Made by a program: the position numbers and the translations under genes
The notes under the pieces: generated by a model
What the model was told of the DNA's origin: nothing
Database searches by the model: none
The model's input: only the letters and a program-made list of their open reading frames with translations
NCBI GenBank assembly: GCA_021734245.1
Contig: JAIPJH010000008.1
Location: 1-57,587, forward strand
Length of the DNA stretch: 57,587 nucleotides
Reading direction: 5' to 3'
From: Candidatus Cloacimonadota bacterium
Lineage (GTDB): Bacteria; Cloacimonadota; Cloacimonadia; Cloacimonadales; TCS61
Shown here: piece after piece, positions 18,798 to 27,917 of the stretch
Layout: each line of letters starts with the position of its first letter
How positions within the stretch are numbered: the first letter of the stretch is position 1

Positions 18798-19748
18798 TTA
18801 TATTCCTTCAATATTTTCAAGATTTTCAGATTTTCTTAACTTTCTAATTATATCTGTTGATACCCAGAAGAAATCCTGTCCGGGAGTGTGACGCATAAAG
18901 AACAAATACTTTCCGTCGGGAGAAACTGTAGGAAATCGTTCTCTTAATTCTGTATTAATCTCTGGTCCCATATTGATTGGGTATCCCCAGTCATCTTCCT
19001 CAGTTTTAAAACTCAAATATAAATCTACATCACCAAAGCCGTTTTCATGGATTGCTGCAAAAATTACATATTTTTCTTTTGGAGACATATAGAAATTCCA
19101 CACTGGGCGAAAATCTTTATGTATGATAATGCTATCAATTAAAGTAAAACTGTTATTATAATAACGAAATTTTGAAATTTTACCGAAAAGGTTCTTATAA
19201 ACAAATCCTTTTTTCGTGAATATCGGGCTGTAATCCTGATCTTCTGAATTGTAAGGTTTTCCCGCATCTATTGGTTCATCGCTCCACTTTCCATCAGTCT
19301 TTTCTACATAGTAGGTATTCATGTCAGATGAAACCCAGGGACTCTTTACTTGATAGAAAAATAGTCTTTTTCCATCTGGAGAAAAAACCGGTCCGCCATT
19401 TAATCCATGCAGGTTATTTTTGATGAATTCGGCGATTTTGGGTTTGGTCCATGATCCATTTTCAAATTTTGAATAAAATATTTGTTCTGTGTTCTTTGAA
19501 CCATCTTCGGATTTATACTCTACTGTCCATGCCGACCAGAAGATCTCATCACCTTGTGGAGAAACGGCAAGCTGGCAATGTTCTGCCCAGGTGGAATCAG
19601 AAACAATTCCAGGTGCAAATACTTCAGGAATTTCTCCTGGGGGAGTTAGTCCAAAATATGCATCTTTTGTTTCTAAGAAATTCTCTTTAGTTTGTTTACA
19701 GCTACAAAAGAATAAGCCAATTAATACTATAAATAGTGTTCTTTTCAT
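18798..19748 (-). CDS. Lipoprotein with PD40/TolB-like beta-propeller repeats
   Basis: 316 residues. A lipoprotein signal with FCSC lipobox (Cys17) is followed by repeated propeller units of the TolB/PD40 type: ISPxGDEIxWSAW, FSPDGKRLFFYQ, MSPKEKYVIFAA and VSPDGKYLFFMR. It is probably anchored in the envelope and binds a ligand or partner protein; no enzyme motif is visible. It is the first gene of the operon continuing to the FtsX permease. A truncated homologue of its 5' part lies at the far end of the same operon (12825-13097). A clear ribosome site (GGAG) precedes the start. Confidence 0.85.
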   Translation of the reverse strand: MKRTLFIVLIGLFFCSCKQTKENFLETKDAYFGLTPPGEIPEVFAPGIVSDSTWAEHCQLAVSPQGDEIFWSAWTVEYKSEDGSKNTEQIFYSKFENGSWTKPKIAEFIKNNLHGLNGGPVFSPDGKRLFFYQVKSPWVSSDMNTYYVEKTDGKWSDEPIDAGKPYNSEDQDYSPIFTKKGFVYKNLFGKISKFRYYNNSFTLIDSIIIHKDFRPVWNFYMSPKEKYVIFAAIHENGFGDVDLYLSFKTEEDDWGYPINMGPEINTELRERFPTVSPDGKYLFFMRHTPGQDFFWVSTDIIRKLRKSENLENIEGI

Positions 19749-20230
19749 TTCTTGTTTCTCCTTAATAATTTTATTTTTCTAAATCAATTTTCGGAGAAAC
19801 AAACATGTTGGTACACTTGACTTAATTTGAAAGAAGCATTTTGTATGCCAAATGCGTTTTTGTTATATTTTTCAGCGAGTTAGGACTTTTCAAGGTGTAA
19901 CTAACAACAAATTGTTCTTCACAATCGATCAGTTCAGTGTTCGAATGTGAACACAGAAGTAGGAAATTTTAAAGTAAATTGAAAGATTATAACTTTCCCA
20001 GAATATGATATAAAACTTACTTAAAGCAGATAAAAAAAATCCCACACATTTCTGCATGGGAACATATTTGTTATAGCTCACGGATGATCGCGGATAACAC
20101 AGATCGTAATAAAAGATATTTCGATTAACACTCCTGTAACACTGCAATGAATACTATTGCGAATTTCAGAATATTCAAGTCTTTTTATTATCCGTGTTTT
20201 CAGTGTGCATCTGTGAGCTTCTTTCAGCTA
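19749..20230. other. Gene-free spacer between aconitase and lipoprotein operon
   Basis: No supportable gene in 482 bp. The right part (20075-20221) contains a long inverted repeat. The left part probably holds the lipoprotein-operon promoter, which I could not assign to a clear motif. Confidence 0.55.
20075..20221. repeat. Imperfect inverted repeat with about 38-bp arms
   Basis: The left arm (20075-20112) begins AGCTCACGGATG and includes AACAC and TAATAAAA. The right arm (20184-20221) includes TTATTATCCGTGTTTT and ends CATCTGTGAGCT. They are reverse complements with scattered mismatches, separated by about 70 bp. It resembles dispersed CGGATAACAC-type repeats known from other genomes. Confidence 0.55.
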
Positions 20231-22006
20231 TCAATTCTCCTTTATCCAGTTAACCAGACCTTTGGCAGCGAAGATCGCCATTAACTCTTTTGGTAGTGGA
20301 GCAAATTTGAACTCTTTATCGTTGATCTTCACAAAACCATTTTCCAAACTCACATCCACTTTATCGCCTTGTTTGTAGGCATCCACAACTTCCGGCAATA
20401 CAATGATGGGCAGTCCCTGATTTACAGAAGAACGATAGAAGATACGATTCACAGATTTCACAATGACTGCTTTCACGCCGGCATGAGCCAGACCAACAGC
20501 AGGATGTTCACGTGAACTTCCGCAACCGAAATTTTCACCTGCGATCACAACATCACCTGGCTGTACATTTTTGGGGAAGTTGGCATCAAAATCTACAAAG
20601 AGATGCGGCATGATTGCTTCCGGATCGGATGAAAGAACCTGGTAGGTAAGGTTTCCGGCAAACATCTGATCTGTATTCAAATTATCCACATCGGCGTAAT
20701 TCCAGGTAGCTTCTGCTCTTCTATCGTCATCCGGCTGGATATCAACAGTTGAGCTTTGAGCTTTTGGATAGGGATATTTATCTGTAAAAGTTTTACCACG
20801 AGGATCGGTGATCTCTCCGGCGATTGCACTGTATGCCACACAGGCAGGAGAAGCCAGGAAAATCTGAGCTTCTTTGTTTCCCATGCGGCCTTTAAAATTA
20901 CGATTGGCTGTGGAAATAACAGTGTAACCATCAGCCGGAATTCCCTGACCAGTTCCCAGACACGGTCCGCAGGAAACAGCCAGCACACTGGCACCTGCCT
21001 TCATGAGTTTGGTGATCAAACCTTCCTCGATCATCTGCAGATAGATTTCTTTGGAAGCAGGAATAACAAGAAGTTGGAAATCATCAGCTATTTTCTTTCC
21101 ATCCAGAATTTCAGCAGCAATGTGAATATCTTCCAACCTGCCGTTCGTACAGGTTCCAATCAATCCTTGATTGAGTTTTCTTCCCTGCACTTCGGAAACA
21201 GCTTTCACGTTATCCACATGATGTGGAGCTGCTACTAATGGGAATATTTCGTTCAGATTGATCTCAATTTCTCTCTGGTATTTTGCATCTTTATCAGACC
21301 AGATGCCGTTTGTAATTTTTTCCCCAATAAATTCTTCCAGAACTTCATCAGGTGGAAAAACTGCATTTTTGGCTCCCATTTCCGAAGCCAGGTTCGTTAG
21401 AGTCATTCTTTCAGAAATGGAAAGTGTTTTCACACCTTCACCGTGAAATTCAATGCTCATGTAATTAGCTCCGGCAGAACCGATCATGCCGATGATCCAG
21501 AGCGAAATATCTTTGGCATAAACTCCTGGCTGGAGTTTGCCATTCAAAGTGATTTTAAGCGATTCCGGAACTCGGAACCAGGTTTCACCACGTTTCCAGA
21601 TCCCGGCAGATTCCGTTCTATCGATTCCAGCAGCCAGTGCATTGAAAGCTCCTGCAGTACAGGTGTGGCTGTCACTTCCCACGATGATCATACCCGGCTT
21701 GGCATGATAACTCATCACCTGATGGCAGATGCCATCGCCAACGTCATGGAATTTCTTGATGCCCTGATCTTTTACAAAATCACGAATTGTCTGATACTGA
21801 TTAGCTAATTTGGCATTTGTTGGCGGAGCGTTATGGTCCAATACAACCAGAAGCTGATCGGGATCGGCTACTTTTTCGCCGCCCATTTTTTTGAATGTGT
21901 TCTTGATGCTGGCAGTGTTATCGTGGGTGAGAACGATGTTCGGTTTGCGAAACACGATCGCACCAGTCTCTGCGCCCAGTATTTTTTCTACAAAAGTTTT
22001 TCCCAT
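20231..22006 (-). CDS. Aconitase-family hydratase, fused large and small subunits (copy 1)
   Basis: Predicted [4Fe-4S] dehydratase/isomerase of the aconitase, homoaconitase and isopropylmalate isomerase superfamily, about 591 residues. LeuC-like part (1-about 420): VLDHNAPP, SDSHTCTAGAF, and cluster cysteines in GTCTNGR and CGPCLG. LeuD-like part (about 440-591): DNLNTDQMF and GENFGCGSSREH. I chose the second of two adjacent ATGs (22006) because the AGGAGG site is then 5 nt away. The substrate (citrate, homocitrate or other) is not determined by the sequence. It is the last gene of the metabolic operon. A 51-bp copy of its 3' end sits at 12811. Confidence 0.88.
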   Translation of the reverse strand: MGKTFVEKILGAETGAIVFRKPNIVLTHDNTASIKNTFKKMGGEKVADPDQLLVVLDHNAPPTNAKLANQYQTIRDFVKDQGIKKFHDVGDGICHQVMSYHAKPGMIIVGSDSHTCTAGAFNALAAGIDRTESAGIWKRGETWFRVPESLKITLNGKLQPGVYAKDISLWIIGMIGSAGANYMSIEFHGEGVKTLSISERMTLTNLASEMGAKNAVFPPDEVLEEFIGEKITNGIWSDKDAKYQREIEINLNEIFPLVAAPHHVDNVKAVSEVQGRKLNQGLIGTCTNGRLEDIHIAAEILDGKKIADDFQLLVIPASKEIYLQMIEEGLITKLMKAGASVLAVSCGPCLGTGQGIPADGYTVISTANRNFKGRMGNKEAQIFLASPACVAYSAIAGEITDPRGKTFTDKYPYPKAQSSTVDIQPDDDRRAEATWNYADVDNLNTDQMFAGNLTYQVLSSDPEAIMPHLFVDFDANFPKNVQPGDVVIAGENFGCGSSREHPAVGLAHAGVKAVIVKSVNRIFYRSSVNQGLPIIVLPEVVDAYKQGDKVDVSLENGFVKINDKEFKFAPLPKELMAIFAAKGLVNWIKEN

Positions 22007-22022
22007 CATTTCCTCCTTACAG

Positions 22023-22490
22023 GAATGTGAAATTTGAAATGATAAATTTGAAATTGTTCATTTTGAAGCTTCCTTGATTGTTTTGGTAATCGCTCCAATT
22101 ATTTTGCGAATCTCCATACGGTTAGTTAAAAGTTCGTCTGATTTCGATTGTGGAATTATATTTGAATTTCGAAGTAATCTTAACCAGTAATTTGTTTCAA
22201 GCGCCTCCTTGTATGCAATACAAAGTTTGGCGTAAAAGTCTTTCCTGCTTTGTCCGCCAACAGCTTCCTCTACATTTGCACCAATACTGGTTCCACATCT
22301 TAAAAGTTGCCTTAACAAATCCCGAAATTTATATTCCTCATAAAATTCTTTGTAGATACCAATTATCTTTAAAGAAAACGAATAACTTTTTTCCAGAATT
22401 ACATTAGATTTCTCCATGACATTCTTCCTTTAATTTCAAATTCTCAATTTCACATTTCAAATTTCTAACTACACATTTCAAATTATTTCA
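22023..22490. repeat. Inverted AATTTGAAATG-rich arms flanking the four-helix-bundle gene
   Basis: The left arm (22023-22056) repeats GAAATTTGAAATG-like units. The right arm (22431-22490) carries the same units in reverse complement (CATTTCAAATT, at least three times). Together they bracket the 360-bp gene at 22058-22417, giving it the look of a discrete inserted cassette. Confidence 0.55.
22058..22417 (-). CDS. Four-helix-bundle protein (23S rRNA intervening-sequence / S23 family)
   Basis: 119-residue all-helical protein with the family signature: LEKSYSFSLKII in helix 1, LLRCGTSIGANVEEA in helix 2, FYAKLCIAYKEALETNYWL in helix 3 and a final helix. The family was first found in insertions of 23S rRNA genes and is common as isolated genes in FCB and candidate-phylum genomes; its function is unknown. 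Here it interrupts the spacer between two aconitase-family genes and is flanked by inverted AT-rich repeats, suggesting insertion into a pre-existing operon in the same orientation. Confidence 0.88.
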   Translation of the reverse strand: MEKSNVILEKSYSFSLKIIGIYKEFYEEYKFRDLLRQLLRCGTSIGANVEEAVGGQSRKDFYAKLCIAYKEALETNYWLRLLRNSNIIPQSKSDELLTNRMEIRKIIGAITKTIKEASK

Positions 22491-24288
22491 AAAGCCCGTC
22501 TTTCTTATAAATTTCCATCTGAACATCGAAAAACGGATTGATCTTGATGGTTTTTCCATTTTCCAGGTTGGTTACTTGTCCGCTTTCAAAATCTACTTTG
22601 ATCTTATCACGCTGCTTCAGTTCCAGTTCGGAAATATCTTTATAAGTAAGGATCGGGAAACCTGCATTGATGGCATTTCTTTCATAAATTGCACCAAAAG
22701 ATTCGGCGATGATTGCCTGAACTCCCAGAGCTTTGAAACAATCTACTGCTTGTTGACGGGAACTTCCTGCTCCGAAGTTTTTATTCGTGATGATAATGTC
22801 ACCCGCTTCTGCTTTCTTGGCAAAATCTTCCCAGCCTTCCAGATTATCAAAAGCATATTGTCCCATTTCATTGATGTCAGTAATGGTCAGGTAGCGGTTG
22901 TGGAAGATCATGTCGGTGTCGATGTCGTCCTGCTCAACGATCCAGACTTTGCCTTCGATAACAGAAGGTTTTTCTCCTACTTTTTCCTTCTTCAGTTCAG
23001 CAGCTTCGAATCCACCTTTAACGGAAAATTCAGCAGGTTTATCAGGAATATCATCGGGAGTTGTGATGTAACCAGCCACAGCCGAAGCAGCAACCTCAGC
23101 CGGTGAACCCAGGTAAACTTTTCCTTTGCCCTGTTTGCCGGCAAAGTTACGATTTCCTGTGCTTACTGTAACTTCTCCCGGGCCATTCTGTCCTACTTGT
23201 CCGGCAGCACATCCGGCACAACCGGCATTACTTACCAAGGCTCCGGCATCTTTGAAAATCTTAATGATGCCTTCCTGCAAAAGTCTCTGCCAAATCTCAT
23301 CGGTGGCAGGAACGATTTTCAGAACTACACCGGGAGCTACTTTGCGTCCTTTCAGGATTTCGGACACCAGTTTCATGTCCTCATAACGTCCGTTCGTACA
23401 ACTTCCAATGAATGCCGAATCGATCTTGGTGCCTTTCAGTTCGCTGATGTCGATAGTATCATCGGGATGACCGGGACGAGACATCATAGGCACGAATTTT
23501 GCCAGATCAAGCTCGAATTCCTGATCGTAAACAGCATCTGCATCTGCCAGCACTTTTTCGATCTTTTTACCGGAACGTTCTTCGGCAAATTTGATAACTT
23601 CATCATTTGGCGGGAAAAGAACGATAATAGCTCCCATCTCGGTAGCCATGGAAGAAATCGTGATCCTTTCATCCAAAGTAAGTTTATCAACTTCATCACC
23701 GTAAACCTCAACGGAATAGCCCAGAAGTTTGTTTGCCCCGAATTTATTGAGTAAATTCAAAACTATATCCTTGGCGTAAATGTTCGCTGGACGTTTTCCT
23801 TTCAAGGTCAATTTAACTGATTTAGGAACTTTGAACCAGCTTTTACCGTTTGCCCAGGCAGCTGCAATATCGCGATCTCCCATTCCCTGGCCAAAAGCCC
23901 CGATCGCTCCCAGAATATTAGCGTGAGAATCAGTAGAAACAACGGTACAGCCCGGATAAGCCAGCCCTTTTTCGATGACCAGATGCGTGCCGATTCCAGC
24001 ATCGATGTCATAGACCTTGATGCCCTTTTCCCGCGCATAAAGCCGGCAATATTGCTGATTGGCAGCATATTTTTGATCGCTTCCCGTCGGATTGCAATCG
24101 AAGGTGAAAAATGTTTTGTCAACATCATCGACTTCCAGCCCATTATTCACCAGATTTTTTACTACATTTGCACCACCAAAATCTCGGGCAGCGCGCACAT
24201 CGATCTCAATATCGATTATTTCTCCAGGTTTCACAACGTCTTTATCGCTGTGATTTGCCAGGATTTTTTCTATAAGTGTGAGTCCCAT
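22483..24288 (-). CDS. Aconitase-family hydratase, fused large and small subunits (copy 2)
   Basis: 601-residue LeuCD-type fusion. Large part: TFDCNPTGSDQ, STDSHANILGAFG-like substrate loop, GSCTNGR and GCAGCAAG cluster-cysteine regions. Small part from about residue 425: DDIDTDMIF, then RYLTITD in the loop that governs substrate choice in isopropylmalate isomerase and homoaconitase, and NFGAGSSRQQ. It differs clearly from the paralogue at 20231, so the two probably act on different substrates or steps. It is cotranscribed with the dehydrogenase and citrate-lyase genes. A homoaconitase or aconitase role is inferred from neighbours, not from a decisive residue. Confidence 0.87.
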   Translation of the reverse strand: MGLTLIEKILANHSDKDVVKPGEIIDIEIDVRAARDFGGANVVKNLVNNGLEVDDVDKTFFTFDCNPTGSDQKYAANQQYCRLYAREKGIKVYDIDAGIGTHLVIEKGLAYPGCTVVSTDSHANILGAIGAFGQGMGDRDIAAAWANGKSWFKVPKSVKLTLKGKRPANIYAKDIVLNLLNKFGANKLLGYSVEVYGDEVDKLTLDERITISSMATEMGAIIVLFPPNDEVIKFAEERSGKKIEKVLADADAVYDQEFELDLAKFVPMMSRPGHPDDTIDISELKGTKIDSAFIGSCTNGRYEDMKLVSEILKGRKVAPGVVLKIVPATDEIWQRLLQEGIIKIFKDAGALVSNAGCAGCAAGQVGQNGPGEVTVSTGNRNFAGKQGKGKVYLGSPAEVAASAVAGYITTPDDIPDKPAEFSVKGGFEAAELKKEKVGEKPSVIEGKVWIVEQDDIDTDMIFHNRYLTITDINEMGQYAFDNLEGWEDFAKKAEAGDIIITNKNFGAGSSRQQAVDCFKALGVQAIIAESFGAIYERNAINAGFPILTYKDISELELKQRDKIKVDFESGQVTNLENGKTIKINPFFDVQMEIYKKDGLLK

Positions 24289-24309
24289 TTATTGCTCCTT
24301 GATTCTTTG

Positions 24310-24395
24310 TCACCCCTTGGTCGGGGGAATCAAAAGGGGGTATTTATCATTGATCTCGCCAAACCCCTCTTTGTCTCCCCTTACGAAGGGGAGTT
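24310..24395. repeat. CTCCCC palindrome family, tandem inverted copies
   Basis: CCCCTTGGTCGGGGG-type hairpin, then CCCCTCTTTG..CTCCCCTTACGAAGGGGAGTTT. The ending GGGGAGTTT is shared with elements at 41416 and 53468. It lies in the spacer between the HD gene and aconitase copy 2. Just after it (24463-24488) is a fragment of the CAGAATGACG repeat. Confidence 0.55.
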
Positions 24396-24493
24396 TGCAC
24401 ATCAATTACTTTATGATATCTTACAAAAACCAGCATGCAAGAAACATCCAGCCTTCGCTAAACCTCGGCTTGGCAGGCAGAATGACGCATAGT

Positions 24494-25039
24494 TTACATT
24501 TTCAATCTTTCTTTGAACGGCAGAAATGTCATAAAATCGGCATGATGAACCAGATATGCTTCAGTAGTTCTTTTCACCATATTTCCTTCCCCGGCATGAG
24601 TAGCAATGATGTGACAGACTTCGGGTGGACAGCCAAATTCTTCTGCCAATGAAACTCCACTGAAAGGATGGCGCAGATATTTTCCATAAGTTCCCTGAAT
24701 AGCTTTTCCATCTTCATCCAACACGTATTCCAGAAGTTTGCCCACATCTGCCAGAATTGCTCCAGCGATGAGCACGTCCATATTTACAGGAAGTTCACCA
24801 TGATAAAATTCATTGCATTTTTCGCCGGCTGCTTTGGCGATGTGCACCACACTGCGTTTGTGATCCATGAAGGTAACTTTGAGGTCGGGACCGCAAAGCA
24901 GGGTAAAGGGAATGTTCTGAAGATCAGTTGCAGTGAGCACACTTCGCTTCAAAGCAGCTTCCCAGGTTCTGGTTACTTTATCTCGAAGATCAGTATCTTT
25001 GATCCATTCGATCTCGGGCCATAATTCTAAAATATTCAT
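24494..25039 (-). CDS. HD-domain-like protein with altered HD doublet
   Basis: 181 residues resembling HD-superfamily phosphohydrolases: HKRSVVH (His60/His66), then ILADVGKLLEY where LLHDIGK is usual, RHPFSG, and IIATHAGEG, then LVHHADFM. The HD doublet is Ala97-Asp98, so one metal-binding His is missing and catalysis may be lost or altered. No membrane or signal segment. It is embedded in the operon between the iso(homo)citrate-type dehydrogenase and aconitase copy 2, suggesting a regulatory or accessory job in that pathway; none can be named. Confidence 0.7.
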   Translation of the reverse strand: MNILELWPEIEWIKDTDLRDKVTRTWEAALKRSVLTATDLQNIPFTLLCGPDLKVTFMDHKRSVVHIAKAAGEKCNEFYHGELPVNMDVLIAGAILADVGKLLEYVLDEDGKAIQGTYGKYLRHPFSGVSLAEEFGCPPEVCHIIATHAGEGNMVKRTTEAYLVHHADFMTFLPFKERLKM

Positions 25040-25060
25040 TTTATTCTCCTAAAAAATAAT

Positions 25061-25086
25061 CGTTCCCAAATCGGAGTTTGGGAACG
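25061..25086. repeat. CGTTCCCAAA hairpin element
   Basis: Perfect 10-bp palindrome CGTTCCCAAA/TTTGGGAACG with loop TCGGAG, between the dehydrogenase and HD genes. It resembles the widespread GTTCCCA..TGGGAAC repeats of other bacteria. It could attenuate transcription within the operon. Confidence 0.6.
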
Positions 25087-25097
25087 AGAAATTTGAT

Positions 25098-26285
25098 TTA
25101 TAACGCTGCGATAATCGCGTCTGTCATTTCGGTAGTGGAAGCAGCACCTTTTTCCAGCACATCAGCTCCACCAGGCAGTTTCAACATATCATAAGCTCGC
25201 ACTTTTCCTTCTTCCACAACTTTAGCAATTGCTTTGCGGATACGTGCAGCTTTTTCAATTTCTCCGATATGATCGAGCATCATACAGGCACTCATGATCA
25301 TCGCGATTGGATTAACGATAGATGGATCAAGTTCTTCATACTTTGGAGATGAACCATGAGTAGGTTCAAAGATAGCAACTTCTTTACCAATGTTGGCACT
25401 GCAGGCAAATCCAAGACCACCGATAAGTCCGGCAAAGCCGTCGGAAACGATATCACCGAACATATTTCCAGCAATGATCACGCCATATTTTTCAGGATCT
25501 TTGGTCAGCCACATCATCTGAGCATCGATATTTGTGTAATTGAACCAGATGCCTTCATATTCTTTTTCCAGTTCACGGCAGATTGCCAGCATCATACCGC
25601 TGGTTTCTCGGATCACATTTGGTTTTTCGCAAAGAGTTACTCTTTCATAGCCGAATTTTTTGGCATATTCAAAAGCAGCTTTGCAGATTCTTTCCGAATA
25701 TTTCTTGGTAAAAATTCTTGTAGAAACAGCAACTTCTTTTCGGGGAGACCAACCGAAATTCTTACTGAATTTAGGATGTGTCATCAGTGCATCATAAACC
25801 TGATCCGGCGGATTTGTCCATTCCACACCGCCATACAAACCTTCGGTGTTCTGTCGGAAGACAACCACATTTACTTCCGGTTCTTCGATCGTGTCGTTCG
25901 GTCCTTTACGGATAAAATTCAACGGATTTCCTTTGAAAGAAATGCACGGACGCTGACAGATATCCAATGTGAAATGCTGACGCAATCCCACAATAGGGCT
26001 ATAATAAACATAGCCTTTATCTGCGATGGCTGGATCAAGTTCTTTGGCAGCTTCACTTTTTGGTTTGGAAGTGATAGCTCCAAATAGTGCGATCTTGTGT
26101 TTTTCGATAATATCCAATGTTCTCTGTGGAAGGGGATTGCCTTCCTTGCACCAGAATTCCCAGCCGATATCTGCATGCACATAATCGGCTTCAAAACCAA
26201 CAGCATCCAAGACGCGGATTGCTTCGGGAAGTACAGTTTTGCCAATGCCGTCTCCCGGCATCTTAACGATTGTTCTTTTACTCAT
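25098..26285 (-). CDS. Isocitrate/homoisocitrate-type decarboxylating dehydrogenase
   Basis: 395-residue member of the beta-decarboxylating dehydrogenase family (isocitrate, isopropylmalate, homoisocitrate). Motifs: MPGDGIGK at the N-terminus, FRQNTEGLYGG (usual REN is RQN here), NIDAQMMWL, GNMFGDIVSDGFAGLIGGLG metal/NAD region and EPTHGSSPKY coenzyme loop. The reaction would be oxidative decarboxylation of a 2-hydroxy tricarboxylate, or reductive carboxylation in reverse. Its place between citrate-lyase-like and aconitase-like genes makes isocitrate or homoisocitrate the best guesses; the sequence alone does not choose. Cytoplasmic. Confidence 0.85.
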   Translation of the reverse strand: MSKRTIVKMPGDGIGKTVLPEAIRVLDAVGFEADYVHADIGWEFWCKEGNPLPQRTLDIIEKHKIALFGAITSKPKSEAAKELDPAIADKGYVYYSPIVGLRQHFTLDICQRPCISFKGNPLNFIRKGPNDTIEEPEVNVVVFRQNTEGLYGGVEWTNPPDQVYDALMTHPKFSKNFGWSPRKEVAVSTRIFTKKYSERICKAAFEYAKKFGYERVTLCEKPNVIRETSGMMLAICRELEKEYEGIWFNYTNIDAQMMWLTKDPEKYGVIIAGNMFGDIVSDGFAGLIGGLGFACSANIGKEVAIFEPTHGSSPKYEELDPSIVNPIAMIMSACMMLDHIGEIEKAARIRKAIAKVVEEGKVRAYDMLKLPGGADVLEKGAASTTEMTDAIIAAL

Positions 26286-26303
26286 CGTTTTCTCTCCTCT
26301 ATT

Positions 26304-27857
26304 TTATTTGATTTGTCTTATAACATCGATCACGGTTCCATCAACCCATTTTACTGCAGCTACAACTTTATCTGTGAAATCAGGTTTTTCCTGCTTTCCA
26401 CAAATTTGTTCAGCTTTATCTTTCAGTTCTTCTATTGTTACGATAGGAAGTGTTGAGTTTTTCATTTTTTCCAAAAGATCTTTACGTTCAGGATTTATAG
26501 CAATTCCATGATTTGTGATGATTACATCGATCAATTCTCCAGGACCTACAATAGTAGTTACTTCATCACGAACCACAGGAATGTTGCGTCGTACTAAAGG
26601 AAGTGGTAAAATTACATTCTTGGCATGAAGGCAATTTTGCCAGCCACCAATACCGTGTAATAGATAACCATCGGAATGAGTAACAACGTTAGCATTGAAA
26701 TTTACATCAACTTCAGTAGCACCAAGAATAGAAAGATCCATCATGGAATTAAGATTTCCCTTGGAATGGAAGTTGTAAGCATTGAATACTGGATAACTAT
26801 TATGGTTAGCATTTTGGGTAATACTGTGAACTGCAGTTAGATCGAAAGCCTGTCCATCCAGAAGATGTTCCATTGTTCCATCTTTGAGCATTGAGACCAT
26901 GTATTCTGTACTGCCGCCAAAACCGACCTGGATTTTCCAGCCTTTCTTTTTGAATATTTGATGAATAAATTGACCAATTGCCAGAGAAATTCCACCGGCT
27001 CCTGCCTGGATGAAACCTCTATCTTTCAAAATGCCTGATTCTAACAAAAACTGTGCGGAAAGTTCGGCAATTTCAAGACGTTCAGGAACTGTTGTTACCT
27101 TGGTCGTTCCCGAAACGATTTTTTCTGGAATTCCTATATGATCGACCTCTACTACATAATCGACATAATTTCCTTCTACCTCCATCGGCATGCAGGGAAA
27201 ATTTTCCAGATGATCTGTGACGATAATTACTTTCTCTGCAAACATAGAATCTGCTTTGGCATAACCAAGAACTCCACAGGCAGAAGGTCCACGCTGACCA
27301 TTGGCATTACCAAATTTATCGGAAGCTGGTGCTGCCATTACTGCAATATCGATTTTAACTTCTCCATTTTTGAGAGCTTGAACACGCCCGCCATGGGAAC
27401 GTAGAATTCCAACGCCTTTCATTTTTCCCTGGGAAGTGAATCGACCCAAAGGTCCATTCATACTTCCTTCAATATGATGTATTGTTCCATTTTTCAAAAA
27501 TTCGATCAAGGGTTCATGGCTGGGGAAAGAAGCCGAAGGATACCAGGTTAGATCTTTAACTCCGAGTTGGCTGGCAATCTTAAAAATTTCATTAGCAACA
27601 AGATCACCATTTCGCAAGTGATGATGCGTTGAAATAGTCATTCCGTCTTTTAATCCGGCTTTGATGAGAGCTTCTTTGAGCGAAGGAACTGTTTTATCAC
27701 CATCGAGTGGATAATCTAAACAGGTGGGAATAGATGATCCAATAATTTTGCCCTGCGGTCGATGTTTCCCTAATCCCATGAAAGGATTTACTGATTTTCC
27801 GTTAATTTCGGTTGGGATCATGCGGCCGACGCCATTTTTGATTTCTTTTACTGTCAT
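26304..27857 (-). CDS. citF: Citrate lyase alpha subunit-like (CoA/ACP transferase), copy 1
   Basis: 517 residues, the usual length of CitF, which moves the acetyl-thioester carrier of citrate lyase from acetate to citrate. Family features: THHHLRNGD near residue 75, GPLGRFTSQGKMKG, LRSHGGR, DVNFNAN..HSDGYLLHGIGGWQN and a C-terminal GIAINPERKDLL. It is a clear paralogue of the next gene upstream, roughly half identical. Tandem alpha subunits beside a single CitD-CitE fusion are unusual and suggest two substrates, for example citrate and homocitrate. It is separated from its paralogue by 60 bp. Confidence 0.88.
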   Translation of the reverse strand: MTVKEIKNGVGRMIPTEINGKSVNPFMGLGKHRPQGKIIGSSIPTCLDYPLDGDKTVPSLKEALIKAGLKDGMTISTHHHLRNGDLVANEIFKIASQLGVKDLTWYPSASFPSHEPLIEFLKNGTIHHIEGSMNGPLGRFTSQGKMKGVGILRSHGGRVQALKNGEVKIDIAVMAAPASDKFGNANGQRGPSACGVLGYAKADSMFAEKVIIVTDHLENFPCMPMEVEGNYVDYVVEVDHIGIPEKIVSGTTKVTTVPERLEIAELSAQFLLESGILKDRGFIQAGAGGISLAIGQFIHQIFKKKGWKIQVGFGGSTEYMVSMLKDGTMEHLLDGQAFDLTAVHSITQNANHNSYPVFNAYNFHSKGNLNSMMDLSILGATEVDVNFNANVVTHSDGYLLHGIGGWQNCLHAKNVILPLPLVRRNIPVVRDEVTTIVGPGELIDVIITNHGIAINPERKDLLEKMKNSTLPIVTIEELKDKAEQICGKQEKPDFTDKVVAAVKWVDGTVIDVIRQIK

Positions 27858-27917
27858 TTTATATTATCCGTCTGATCCTTTAATCTCATATCGAGACTGT
27901 TTAAAAAAAAAATCATT

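Noticed and set aside
19929-20147. Short minus-strand open frame in the aconitase-lipoprotein spacer
   Set aside because: It overlaps the inverted repeat, lacks a ribosome site and has no protein-like pattern.
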